From contig NW_019211456.1 in NCBI RefSeq assembly GCF_002443255.2, positions 16,849,557 through 16,913,556 on the forward strand: 64,000 bases of DNA, in the 5' to 3' direction. The stretch is from Varroa destructor (Eukaryota > Arthropoda > Arachnida > Mesostigmata > Varroidae). The position numbers and the translations under genes were made by a program. Below are positions 13,001 through 25,086 of this stretch, piece after piece (within the stretch, counting starts at the first letter, position 1; each line of letters starts with the position of its first letter). Below the pieces are notes generated by a model, which was not told where the DNA came from, made no database searches, and worked only from the letters and a program-made list of their open reading frames with translations.

Positions 13001-15828
13001 TGAGCGAGCTGCTTGCGTACAATGTTCACTTTACCTTTACAGCCTTCTTCCTACTCCACCGTGCTTGCATTTCTTCGTTAGCGCGCCCAACGTGCATAAA
13101 TAAAATGAACATGATTCAGTCGAAACTTTCTAATTTGCCTCTGTCAGTGCATATTCCCTATGAGCCTGTTACCTGTTGGTATCCGAACCAAGTTAGGAAC
13201 ACTAAAGTAAACCAGGCAGCACGTCCCAGTGTTGTACTAAGGCTGGGTATAGGATCAACACGCAGTAGACTCACTAGTGCATGCGATGTAGGAGATTCAC
13301 CAGATGCGACGGAAGGCCTTCGTAGCACAAACTTCTATATTGCACATAGAGCGTTAAAAAGATTACGACGACTTTAATATGACCGTGGTTAACAGGTACA
13401 GCGCACGTATAACAGTAACACTTACAGAGGCTCAAGCAGCAACAGTCGCAATGGCTATGCCACATCAACAGGAAGAATCTGTAGATTAGGAACAGGACCC
13501 AGTTTATGTGAATATTCGCGCGTCGTGCAGGAGTTGGCAGAACCCGTTTCGACAGATTCTATGGCCTTTAGCAGTTCCCCTTCTTAGTCATTTATGCCAA
13601 CCAGGTGTATAATTGTATATTTGACATAGACCAATTAAAACTCTGCATTTACGATTTTAGGCTCAACCTCAGCTACTACGGTTTACGGCCAATATCCAAA
13701 TTGTAGGAAGTATAAATTGAATACAGTATTGCCGGTAGTTGCGTACTATCAGCTTTGCTGAATGGCACAGGAAACATGGACAACTACTACGTGCAGCTTC
13801 TACACACGTATAATGTGAAAGAAGAAAGGCTGCCAATTATTATATGTCAAAACTGTGACACCTATAAAGGTTTTTTCTTGGCGTTTTTTTTTATCTATTC
13901 GATCATAGAGTTATGCGACTATTTCCAGTGACGTTTTGACGCAAAACAACAAATAATGCAAACTGGTTATCGACTATTGAAGGGGTAAAATTTCATCTTC
14001 CATATGTTATTTATTACGACTAGACTTCTCTTTAATCTAAACTACTAATTAAGGTCAATAGCTATCTCAGTCAACATGATCTTATGACAGTTGGCGTTGT
14101 TATCAAACCTCAACGGCTGACACCGTTACGGAAGAAGAAAACTGGTCGATCTCTTACCAGCAACTTGTATACTCCTCTACTATAGCAAGTCGGCGATGTT
14201 GCGTCATGCAAAGCGTTATCTTCTTCCTCTCGGATGAGCAGCTGATGGCTAGGAGGCCATAATCTCAATATCATCGGACAAACAAGTGGATGTAGAAATA
14301 GCCACAGTTCCGTGTGCAACGGTGCAAACGAACGCAGCAGCGGTAACGGTGCTAGCTAAACCAGCCTACACAGAAGAGAGAGAGATTTCTTCCGAGGTCG
14401 GCAAACGGGAAAGAAATTGTGGATAAACTGAGATGGCAAAAGGAAACAGGATTCAGTGTCGGCCTTAATACTCGAAATGATCGTTTGGCTATTTCCACCG
14501 TGTGAGCTGTTTTCACGTAAGAAGCAAACCCTAAAACAAGGTAAAATACAACCTTACCAAGCTCGACGGACTGGAATAGATCATAACCTTGGGCCAGCCA
14601 TACTCCGTCGATCTGTTACCCCAACGCAGCTGCTGCTGCGCCACAGCCACTGCAACCTTCCTCCCGCCCCTTCCCGCTTACCACCCCGTTCGTTTAAGAC
14701 GTCTTGAGACTACCAAAAGCTTGAAGAACCACCCGAAAGCGAGCTAACGCCCGAGGGCCGAGAGGTCAAATAGATTGTCATCTGTAAGTTTTGATGCCTT
14801 CTCGTCCTACTTTTCTTCTTCCTGCTGCTATTACGATGTGGGCACTATTGACGGGAATCCAGTGGCTCTCTGCAGATTGGCGCACATTGGCACACGCGCG
14901 GGCGCTCGCTTCACACACACGGTTCGAGTTTCCACTCGAGTGCGTCATTCCAACGCAAAGTTCTAGTGGAAGAGGAGCCTTCGCATGACATCATGCACAG
15001 CTGCCGAAACCGTCTTCAGTTGAAATAAGTAGGCACTCTGATGACAATGTATGCTGATAGTGGCTCTCCTTAATACTATAATAGCTAAATATGTGTATCG
15101 TTGGTAGATATAATAATTTATCATTAATTCGACTCAGCCATCGTTAATGTGTTCTCAATGGCTGTAGCCCCATCATGGGAAGGAAACTACGTCTAAGTTC
15201 TGTGTAGCGATGCACTAACGTCAATTCTTCATGAACGAGCATATCAGCTGCCCTGATTTTCAAAAAGACGAAGACAGTAATGCTCAGTGTTACAAAGCAG
15301 ATACCGAAAATGGTTTGTCATATTTGCAAGGGATCCGCCACAAACGACGACTTGAAGGACTCACTAAACCTTTAAGCAAATCTTCTCTGTACAGCCTATT
15401 TTTGTTTGAATCGAACATAATAGAGTGCTTGAAATAATCTACTTCAAATCAGCTAACAAGAGACTTTTGTCCGTTTTGCGGGTTTTAAATTTTGTCCTAA
15501 AAATTCGGTTAAGATAAACCTAACACAAGCTCTGTGCATACTGAACACCTTACCAGCTCTCAAGAAACGTTCTTTTTCGTAACTAGATCTTCTCTGCCTG
15601 CCTATGAATATGACGACGCTTCTAAGTCCATTAAATAATCACTGCCATACCTAACATTATGATAATAATAATTTATATAAAATTATTAGGTCTAACTAAT
15701 TGGCGAGCTTACGACCGCACTCTCTTAACCATTGAAAACTCCTAAGCAAACCAACATAAAAAGATCTTCGTCTCGACCACACTTTATTAGAAATATACTT
15801 TCTATTTCGAAGATGTAATATCTATAGT
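10014..15828. other. No supported gene
   Basis: Mostly AT-rich. Near 12060-12354 frames are open on both strands over the same bases with low-complexity translations, and at 14450-15000 a CG-richer patch has short frames. None has splice or motif support. No repeat longer than a few units was seen. Confidence 0.45.
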
Positions 15829-15860
15829 TATATATTATATTATATATATATATATATAAT
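15829..15860. repeat. TA microsatellite
   Basis: An interrupted TA tract; the pure part is nine TA units at 15841-15858, with imperfect TATAT units on the left. Confidence 0.95.
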
Positions 15861-16199
15861 AAAGATGATAGTATCTAACCTTGTTTCGTTCCTTACGCTA
15901 ACACTTTTTGCTTTTTCTCTTTGTTACGTTTCGTTGGGCTATGGCAACTCGTACTCGGTCATCGAAGCTTAATTAAGCTGGCAAACGCTCGTAGAATACT
16001 CGCTAATATTATATTAATATAGAGTGGAGTTCAGGCAAGTAAAAGACTAGCACACGATATACATATAGAAGTCGATTCCTGCTACTAGCACCAACTATCC
16101 AGCAAAATGCGATGGGGGAAACGCGGAGTAAAATAACTGCCACAGGTCGTACCAGCTTGTCTTCTGTCAGTATCCCTTTCTCCTATGTTCATCGTCATT

Positions 16200-16564
16200 C
16201 ACCGTAGATTTTAATTATGAGCTTATAAGTGTGGCCGGCGTGGGCGACAGGCAAATGTGCGGATTTTTCATTAGAATCCAGCCGAGCTCAGTCTCTGCGC
16301 TCCTTGGGAGTACGCAGCGTCTCACAGCGTTTCGTGCCAATGTTCCGTTCGCGTATATCGGTAAGGAGCCGAGGAGGGAAGAGGCAATTGCGGCGCGCAC
16401 GGCCGGCGGCGTTGACACGGCCCATGTTGCCGCAGCAACACAAACGCGTTGAGCGTTGGCAGTGCACAGCAACCGAAACTGTGATAAAAGGGAATAAACT
16501 AAGAAACCTATCTTGCCGCATGGCCGCCAGTAACATTACGATCGTCCGAAGGCCAGAAGCTTAA
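16200..16564. other. CpG-dense patch with frames open on both strands
   Basis: This stretch has more G, C and CpG than its AT-rich flanks. Two plus-strand frames (from 16229 and 16231) and two minus-strand frames (from 16472 and 16536) are open together for 73-111 codons. Such simultaneous openness reflects few TA-containing stops rather than one gene. It may be a promoter or 5' region or an exon, but I cannot choose a strand. None of the four translations shows a familiar domain. Confidence 0.4.
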
Positions 16565-16777
16565 CTGAACAATGCACACGGTCTCTCCCACTTCTGATCG
16601 TATCGAAACAGGTTACGTAAATAGGGTCAGTTTGGGTTTGACACGTCGCCGGACAGTTTGATCCCGTCGAGCCACGTACCGCCCTTCATTAGGAGTGGCA
16701 CATGAGCTGGCTCTGCCAACTTGTTGTTCGTCGTTGCTGTTGTCGTTGTTATTGTGAGCACATTATACCGTACAATG

Positions 16778-17152
16778 TTATATGTCTTTGTATGTTAGTG
16801 CGCATAGTGTAAGTGGGTAAAAGTGAGTACGCTCGCGTATGTTCACGATGTCACTTCCAGATGGCGTCGTTTCCGCTGGTGGCGCGGCACGCCCGCTGCC
16901 ACGTCGCCTTCCATTCAAGATGCTGCTGACAACACTGAAAGCGGCGACAACGACAACAGCAGGCATTGGATGAGTAGAAACAGGATACGCCGGCTGCTGT
17001 AAAAACAACACTGGTTTATGAAAAGATGCGGAGGTGGTGGAGAAGGCGACTGAGCAAAGATTATTTGAACTGTTTTTGAAAAACAGAACGATACGAGTGA
17101 AAAGTTTGCTTGCAGTGGCCATGAAGAACCTGCAGAACAGAAACGCCGTCAA
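16778..17152 (-). CDS. 124-codon open frame, doubtful
   Basis: A minus-strand frame from ATG to stop runs at the edge of the CpG-dense patch and overlaps a shorter plus-strand frame at 17034-17219. The N-terminal half is rich in F, L and S, and the middle contains a valine and alanine run (PMPAVVVVAAFSVVSS). No domain is recognised. A 124-codon frame is not unexpected for a window of this size, so this is listed mainly for completeness. Confidence 0.12.
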   Translation of the reverse strand: MTAFLFCRFFMATASKLFTRIVLFFKNSSNNLCSVAFSTTSASFHKPVLFLQQPAYPVSTHPMPAVVVVAAFSVVSSILNGRRRGSGRAAPPAETTPSGSDIVNIRERTHFYPLTLCALTYKDI

Positions 17153-17289
17153 GCCAAAGCAAAATGTCCAAATATCCGAAATGGTGTTTTATGTATATAT
17201 ACATATGCATCGTAAATAACATATATTAAGCTGAAACATAATTTCTGTTTTTTCTCCTACCAAAAACACTCGGCGGTTCACCCAAATTC

Positions 17290-17629
17290 TAACCACAAAT
17301 TATTATGTGTTCGCCGTCATTCCCCACGACGTTCACTCATCTTTCAGTGAATTTAATTCTTTCTCGCAAAAACCTTTAGCTTTACTGTTGAAGATTTTGT
17401 TTAGGAATGTTTGAAGATCCTCTTCGCTGGTAAATGTATGATTATTAACTTCCTTTGCCAGTGATTGGAAAACGTCACAAGCCGTTGGTGCGGGGTATAG
17501 GAAATGTGATGGGTATAAAAGAGCGTCTTGCTCAAACTTTTGTGGGGCGGTATTGACAACTCTTACCGCGTGTGCATGTGGCTTGACGTTATTACTGTGT
17601 GGTCTTTTCCCTTGGCTAGTCTTGTTCAC
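17290..17629 (-). pseudogene. Mariner-family transposase relic, C-terminal part
   Basis: The minus-strand frame 17629-17333 matches the C-terminal third of Tc1/mariner DD34D transposases. The part reading LLYPSHFLYPAPTACDVF aligns without a gap to the family block ending in APxDYHLF, and KEVNNHTFTSEEDLQTFL then follows where the family has its FTSEED segment. FNSKAKGF and NSLKDE correspond to the next conserved block, and beyond an in-frame stop at 17333 the sequence continues toward the expected tryptophan position. The third catalytic Asp is replaced by Ala, the second (normally in DNARPH) appears as Asn in NNVKPH, and spacing between them is two residues too long. The N-terminal two thirds are missing or unrecognisable upstream, and I found no terminal inverted repeats. 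This is a long-dead copy. Confidence 0.7.
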
Positions 17630-17752
17630 CCAATGGAAGAAGGCCTTATACAGATTAGTATTGTTAATTTGTTTCTTTTCCTCGAGTATATTTTAGCCTA
17701 TAAGATCTCGTTAGTTAATAATGAAGCGCAAATCATCGTCTCTTTGGAATAA

Positions 17753-19151
17753 AGGTACAATTTAACCTGAAACTTAGGCGTATCTTTCGGGCTACCCATT
17801 CCTGTCATCGTTTTCTATCAACGTGGAGGCGCCATCTTTCGTCGTTGATGGCAGTTCTTTATAGAAACCTGTCATTGTGGCTGCATGTTATTCGGTGCCG
17901 GAGTGACATCGAAAGTCTATGAGAGAAGCTTTACTCCCTCCATTTCAATCCATAATACATCCAGGCTCCTAATTATTACTAGCATACATATATACAAGGT
18001 GCCTGATAATAGTTTGGTGTTTTTAGCTTATCTTCTAGGCCAATTAAGGAGTTGTTTGTCATCCGAGGCCCTCAACGACCTCGGTCTATAACTCCGTCCC
18101 TAAACTTACTAGGCTTTAAGATGTTTGCGAAGCAGTCTGCTTTTGCTTTTGCTACTGGGCGTCCAGAGTTGTCCTTACGGAATTAGGATTTGGTGGATCT
18201 TATGATGTTGTTGCTCTATAGAATGTAGCGTGTGTGATTTGGAGCTTGAATACATGACTGTAGCTCAACGGGGACACTTCATTGTTACCAAAACAGCCTT
18301 TATCACTAAGTTAGCACTTTCTTACTGCGAAACATTGAGGCGTGCAAAATAAACATTGTCATGTGGGATTGCTCAAACGAAAAAGTATCTTTGATCACTA
18401 GTCTGCAAGGAGATGTTACTCTCTTTGTACAGCAGATCGAGATAAGATCAGCAGACAAGGCAGGATCAGTGCTAGAAGGTTAATCAATTTGAAGCAGTGC
18501 TTTTTTGACGCGTACATCGTCACTGAGGCTTTAAAGAAACGTTGTCGTATACCTTGACCCGTTTCGGCACTGAGCCTACGTTATTTGGATTGACATGTAG
18601 GCTTCGCAGGTAGGCAATGATGCTTGTTCTGTATGACATTTAGACTAAACAAAGATAACATCCGAGGCCGTAGTCTGGACACGTCGCGGCCTCATAATAA
18701 ATTAACGAACAAGCTTTAGGGCTTCGACATGTGATAAAGGTTAGGTTGTCGACAAAAGACGTTGCTCGCAAATGGATGAACATTAACTCAAGATATCGAC
18801 GGGGTGCATTTGCCGGTAGATGTGAAGTATCCTACTAAACGCATGTGATTCATATTTGCAGATATTACGAATAGGGCCAATTTTATAAATGGTATATAAA
18901 AAATGTATCTACCGTATGGAATTTAACGGCCGGTACCGTCTTACGGTCGCATTAATAAATATTCAATTTCAAATTAATTAACAACAGGGAGACTAAAATT
19001 AGCAAGAGCAATACATTTTATTTATCGAGGTCCACCAATAATCCTGCTTATCTCACTCCCGATTTAATTAAAGAGGCATTCGATTCTCTCGTAAGAAACA
19101 CTGCCATTCTACTTTGATTTTAATTTACTCTAAACATTACGAAACTGCCTA

Positions 19152-19153
<2 letters not shown>
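17753..19153. other. No gene seen
   Basis: AT-rich sequence without a supportable frame. The mariner relic's missing 5' part might lie in the first few hundred bases, but no transposase motif was visible there. Confidence 0.45.

Positions 19154-19179
<26 letters not shown>
19154..19179. repeat. AT microsatellite, 13 units
   Basis: Thirteen uninterrupted AT dinucleotides. Confidence 0.97.
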
Positions 19180-19182
<3 letters not shown>

Positions 19183-19882
19183 AATATGTTGTGATCATAA
19201 ATTTATCTACTCTTGACTGACATTTCCATCAACCAGCCATAAAAAACAATAACTAATTATAATGACAAAAAAATTATATACCTATTTTATAAGTTACGAA
19301 TCACACCTATAAGTTTACTTTATAATTTTTATCACGAAAATACGCTGCCGTTTTGCATATCTACGCAAAAAGAAATGTGCTATCATTTCGTTGTCGTTTG
19401 ACGCCTAGCCCCATGTTTTTTATCTTTGGCGTTTTACAAGGTTGAAGATGTAGTTATATAGGGTGCCATACCAAGCTGGAGGGTTTTGGCGTGATAGAAT
19501 TTTTGCAAATGTAAAAAAAATATAGTAGTCTGGCTTCAAATCTGGGCGTAGACACACGTCATGAAAGCTTAACAGCAGTACCAAACAAAGTTTAGAAAGT
19601 TTATGGCAAGTATCATTCTAGGTACTTCTTAGTAAGTTATTTTTATTATCTAAACAAATTCCATGTATAATATAAAATTGCTAGGCTTGCAGTTATTTCC
19701 TGCGGATTTAACACTAACTGTTATACGCCAAAGAGTTAAGACGAAATTTGTAAAGTGGTTGGCGTTACCAAGCGACCAATAAAAATGGGCTTTGCTCAAA
19801 GTGGGTGAGCTGATGTATATTGTTTTATCAAGGAAGTCAAGAAAAAAAACGCTTAGAGAAACCCTTTTCTACCAGCAGTTAT

Positions 19883-20172
19883 TTATGTGGCTGCAGCAAT
19901 TTCGCTCAGGCAGCTCGTAGTCGAGATTCCCAACATTGCGTTTACCACCTGCGGCCGAGATTTGCCTTTGACCGAAAATAAACAAAATGAATAAATACTA
20001 AAGAGCGATGCCACTGAAAGGAAGGACTTCCCGGATAAATTCGAATACATAAGCGCATCTGTCAGACTTCTCAACGCTAGGATGAGAGCATCCCGGAGTC
20101 TGAGAATGGGCCTATATTGATCCAGCCTCACCCTTGTGGCCATTGCGTAAGTATTCGTCTTCACCAGTCTCA
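19883..20172 (-). CDS. Candidate terminal exon, membrane-protein-like
   Basis: A long pyrimidine tract (TTGTTGTTCTTGTTGTCGATAG) forms a good acceptor immediately above 20172. From there the frame runs two bases plus 95 sense codons to a stop. The translation has a basic and hydrophobic part (DQYRPILRLRDALILALRSL), then a likely membrane segment (KSFLSVASLFSIYSFCLF), then a short C-terminal tail. The alternation of amphipathic and hydrophobic stretches would suit a multi-pass receptor or transporter; arthropod chemoreceptors end in a broadly similar way, but I see no diagnostic motif, so this is only a guess. A possible neighbouring exon lies at 20576-20428, although its exit phase does not fit directly. 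The translation's ordinary composition and the acceptor are the only support. Confidence 0.28.
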
Positions 20173-20427
20173 CTATCGACAACAAGAACAACAAGGGTAT
20201 AAACGAGTGGGGACTACTAACTCAATATTCCTTTCAAGGGATATTGGCAGAATCTGTGGTACGTGCAGCTGAAACCCTACATCATCGAGACAGCGTACTA
20301 GCAGTCTTTTGTTCACCTACCTACTAGCTAATCATTTGCATTATAAAGGACCTTGATCTGATCAATGAGGGAAAGCAGCCCGAGGACGGTAACGGAGATG
20401 CGAATTGTGGTTTTGTATGGAAGATAC

Positions 20428-20576
20428 TGTTAAAGCAGACTTGCTGAGATTTCTGGACTGGAAGGTTTTCAGTTGACAGGTGAACACTAAGTCCAATACC
20501 ATATTTCTGATGAAGAAGCCGTCGGAAAGGGTGAATTTGTGAATTCGATTTCCGCAGCATAAGATAAGAACATTGA
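20428..20576 (-). CDS. Candidate internal exon, unidentified
   Basis: Between an acceptor-like site (TTATTTGTAAACAACAG above 20576) and a weak donor (TTAACA then GTATCT below 20428), one minus-strand frame stays open for two bases plus 49 codons. It contains the hydrophobic part GFFIRNMVLDLVFTCQL. A different frame over the same bases, 20608-20324, is longer but has a less natural composition. If 20172-19883 is a real exon this could be the one before it, yet it would leave the frame at phase 0 where phase 1 is needed, so another donor would have to be used. Low confidence. Confidence 0.13.
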
Positions 20577-20608
20577 CTGTTGTTTACAAATAAGGGTGGC
20601 ATTAGCAC

Positions 20609-23600
20609 AGCTTACGTAAACATCAATCTGCATAGATGATTAAAGCAAACATAAATGTACACAAGGCACAAAACATGTAGACTTCATGTGACTTTTCGTT
20701 AGGCCTAGAATAAAGAAAATCTACTATTCCACAGAAGCTTATGATATTCACCCTTACGAAAAAATCAAATTTTTTTTTTATTTACATATCTAGTCCTGAC
20801 GTTCGTGACTATTTGGGTGGTAAAACCAACTCAACGATATTAGGTATTTATAAATCATCTCAATCCGTACTAAACATGCTGTTGAACGAAAAGTTTCCAA
20901 CCTAAGAATCGTTTCCTTTTAGCAGTAATTTCATATATAAATTGTCTGCTGGTCGTGTATTAATGTATTGAGATTCTGAGAATCGACTCATACGCCTTAG
21001 GCACACCCGATTCACACCCACTCACATAAATATACATATAACCTCGTTTTACTGGTTAGTTAGCGGTCGTCAGTTGGTATAAAACGATTGTGCGTTACGA
21101 AAATATCGAAAAGCTAGGCCTAAGAAGCGAAACAAGAGTTACGCCAGCTGACCGCAGAGGAATCAAACGATCCAACTGAAAGTCGGCAATGAACCCTTCT
21201 CCTAGCGAATTCTTCCAGATCCTTCCAGCTCTCTAATCTCGTTAGCAACTTTTTGCTGCGGCTGTGCCTAAAGCTCGCAGTTCCTCACTTTCAAGACGTA
21301 CAAGGCGTTAACAAGGTTCGTGTATACACGAAGTCGGCGTCAAAGAAAGCCTTAGGCAAGCGTTCAATAGAGCCTCGCAAGTTGCCTTCATCAGGTTTTA
21401 GACGCCTTCTAGAGGGAAAAAACTTCCGCCATGAATGCGTGTACCAACAGGTTCTGTGTTCCTTATTATGTTACGAATGCAAAAGTGGTGTCGACTACGG
21501 AAGACCCGCAGCTCTCCATATATATCACCCACCTAGCACATAGTACAAATATGAGGCATTTAAGTTTAAGGTAATAACGAACACTGCCTAACATTAGCAA
21601 TATCATAAAATGTTTATAGTATAGGGTATAATAAAGTCAAATAAGGATTATTTGTGGGCGCCGTAATCTTTCTGCGAAATACATTTTTTATTTTTCCTGC
21701 GCCTGAACTTTTCGGTAAGATTTGTGAAGCAGATCCATTTCGATCTGTCTTGCCGTGTATCCTATTATTCCTGCTTTTATAAGTCACGACGGATAATTCA
21801 GCTAGATATTACCTCGCCATATGAATATAGCTGTGGCTCAACCTAGCGTTTTGTCGATTTATTCGCTTGTTTGTTGTCATTAAAATTACGAGGCATAATC
21901 TCATGGATAGGTGTGTGGCAAGATTTTTCCTATTAGTTCATCGGAGGAAATCAGCTTATTATTGCGCGAATACTACTTATGGGTTTTTTTTTCGAAACTC
22001 ACTTCTGACGCGTTTTTTTGGTTGCTAACAAGAACCTGTCCATTATATTTTTCACAAAAAATGTGATATAAACATTTTTGCAAGAGAGGTAAACAACGTG
22101 TACATATGTAGGCTTTCAACGGAGCGTTTTGCGAACAACCAAGGTATGGTTGCTGAGATTGCGGCGGGGCGGAAAGAAACGAGAATCTGAAGGCCTCGGA
22201 AGCTTGACGCGCTATCGATTCGACTATTGTTTTTATACACCTGAAAATTATAGTGAGGAAAAAATGATCGATACTACTATTTCACGCTATTATGAATGAA
22301 GGTAAGATATTTTCTAGCGTTTAAATATGGCATCAACGATTTAGCGTGATTCCGTTCGGGCTATGTTTGAATTCTCAATGTCCTGCTCGCACATCGTCTT
22401 TATAGGATCCTTTATACTGTTTCACATTTGCTTCGAATTTGTCACTTAATACATATATCCAGCATGTGATGCCACTGCTGCTGGCTTTCTAAGTATCCTT
22501 TTAGAAGTAACCATCAAACGTTGTTGGCTCGATCAGTTCTATTATAGCGTAATGGGTTATGTGTTCGCACGTCAAGGTTAGAAACACGTGCGAGTATAAG
22601 TTCGGAAGTAGACGTAGACATATTTCGTTTCGTTCTGAGGGCCAGTCGTCAACACAAATATTTTTGGAGCTTCTTATTTTATATACGTTGCATAAAACAT
22701 CCTACTTAGAATAACTGAGATTTATCAGGCATCGCTTTTTGTAACTTGGTGTCAATGCCGATTTGCTTGTTGCTGTATGTTAGTTATGTTACATCAGACG
22801 AGCTATTACGTGCCTTGATATGGATGGTGCGTTAGGATAAAGTTTCTTCAAATTAAATTTAAAAAAAAAATACTGAGTTCCAAGTCCTCGACAAAACCTT
22901 CGGCTAAATCATGTGTTGCATATGACTATACATACCTAATAAATATTATAAAGTTTTAAAAAACGCTTGGTTTTCTTATGTTATTTCGATTTATTTTGGT
23001 TATTGGGGGGCTTCACGCATATTAGGTGCTCTCTATGGACATAGAATACGCACACTTTGAAATGTCAAGCAAAGGTTTCTTCTAGATCAAACGGATTTAC
23101 ATAGGTTAAGGAAAAAAATAATACGTTTTCCTGCCTAGAAACGTTGAGTCCAATTGAGCAATAGCTATACACTTTTCGGTAACTTACAAACCGTGCGACT
23201 TACATGTTTCCGTGAACTGTTCAAAATTAGAAGTAATTTTTTGTCATAGGAATATGAAGCATAGATTTTTTCACATGCATTTTGCTTCTGCCAATAGTTA
23301 TGTTTCTTAGTATGTTTAACAAAACACACACATTAAAAGAAGTAATAAACAGAGATACAACTGCACAAAGATTCATCTTTTCCAAAATTTCTACACTCGT
23401 TACATATCTGATGTTGGTATTTGTCGTACCATAAACACTATCCCCATTGCGATGATTGATGTGGAAAGGCTTCAGGCTTTGCAGAAATAAAGCGATAAAT
23501 AAATATGATTTTAGGTATTTATTTAATCTAGTAATTAATATTTAAGCCTGATCAAACGGCGAGGAACTATGCGTGCATCGCATACGCGAATCGAGATGGT

Positions 23601-23663
23601 CTTTTACGTGTTGACTTGCCAATCAGGTTTATTAACTGAGAACAAAAATTTAATCTCACATTT
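20609..23663. other. No supported gene
   Basis: AT-rich sequence with frames under 100 codons that lack motif or splice support, for example 21253-21543 on the plus strand. Confidence 0.45.
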
Positions 23664-23714
23664 TGGTTATATAACCATAACGTATTTTTACGTAAAAATA
23701 TTTTGTAAATTTAC
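23664..23714. repeat. Cluster of three perfect palindromes
   Basis: Within 51 bases lie a 14-bp perfect palindrome (23664-23677, centre TATA), an 18-bp one (23683-23700, TATTTTTAC and its complement) and a 10-bp one (23705-23714, GTAAATTTAC). The sequence TTTACG recurs on both strands just beyond. All are AT-rich, so each one alone is less surprising than the group. Confidence 0.85.
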
Positions 23715-24386
23715 GTAAGATAAACGTTTGGAAATTTACGCTCGGTACGAGTACTTTAAACGGCTGGCTTTCAACATGGAATAAAGTGTGCCTTCGCTCA
23801 ATTTCGAACCTAGACCGTCGCGTGTCTTTAACATCAATATGAAAATGCGTTGCCATAATTATAGATTCTAGCGTACGATTGACTAAAGTTTAAAGCTGAT
23901 ACTGCGCTGACGAAGTCATGCTAGCAGGCAGAGATAAAGGTAACGTTAGTATATTCAGCATATATCTGTGCATATGTAATGAGCATGATATTGACAAGTC
24001 GTTAATCAAATCAATTGATCAGCCTCAAATCGACGTTACCCGCCTGAGAGCCGTTAGTGGACTGAGCCACGACGTTCTGTTATAATCCAATCGCTTGGCT
24101 TGTAAGAAATTTCCTGTTTACTCCTCCCGCGTCGCTGGATTTGTTCTCTTCTGCGCTGTTTGGCTTAATGCGTCCGTGGATGCTCGCTGCCACGCCCGCT
24201 AGCCATATACGTCCGCCGATACGTTTGTCAGCTCCGAGTTCTCAGGATATGTAAAGGTGGTGGCAATAGCAGCTTGCCAGTGTCCTAGAGTCGAGCTAGG
24301 TGGATATATGTCCAACAGTGGTACAACGCTGTTTAGAAGCTCCGGTGATGAGTTAGCAGCATTACCGCTTCAGCGCAGCACAGCGG

Positions 24387-25086
24387 TTGTATGATGTCAG
24401 TGTTATGCGGGTCTACCGTTTGCCTCTATTGGCCACCCGTCTTTGCCCTTTGCCTTCCATCTGGTCCAAACTCAATGCACGCCTACCCTCCGCCCAACGC
24501 AACACCGCAATGGTAAACATGGGCCAGAAGGGAGAGAGGAAGAAAAACGAGGAGCTCTATACGCGACCGGGAATTTGCATCGGGTATCAATACTGTCATT
24601 TGTGGTCCACTGCATGCCCATCTATGTCTTCCGCCGCGCAAACGGCTGGTAATACAGTACAGCAAAAGAAGACTCCTCGACCGTAAACCGCAACGGTAAC
24701 GGTGGCGGCATTCGGCCTCTGATCCTCGCTCAAATCCACACGAAAGCATCTGTGTGAATCCAGCCCCATCTTGTAGCGGTCTGCCTGCCTAGTGGGGATC
24801 AATAGTAGTTTGCTGTAGCGATGCTGTGTACTGCACAGAATCACAGTCCTACCATTGTGCCAAATCCACATGTTACCATCAGCATCACCACTGCTATATC
24901 TACCACAAATAAATGTGACACATAGGCAAAGGTGCACACCCATACAAATACATACCATATAACATCGCCATCGGGCTTGAATCCTTCAAGGGAAATTGAG
25001 GAGCGATAGACAGGGGCAGGCAGGAAAGGCAAGCAAGTGGCAAGCAAGTGACATGGCCGTTTTGTACAGTGCTTGTGCCCTAACAT
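24387..25086. other. ORF-dense, GC-richer patch without an identifiable gene
   Basis: Between 24.1 and 25.1 kb the GC content rises and several frames of 69-120 codons overlap on both strands (plus 24387 and 24443; minus 24749, 24958 and 25086). As in the 16.2 kb patch, simultaneous openness on both strands suggests composition. It may mark a promoter or 5' exon. No domain is visible in any translation. Confidence 0.35.
25028..25049. repeat. Two tandem 11-bp units
   Basis: GGCAAGCAAGT occurs twice in direct succession. Confidence 0.9.

Noticed and set aside
23790..23830. TTCGAACC on the plus strand as a possible minus-strand T loop
   Set aside because: The flanking bases do not form a five-pair T stem, and no D or anticodon arm is found.
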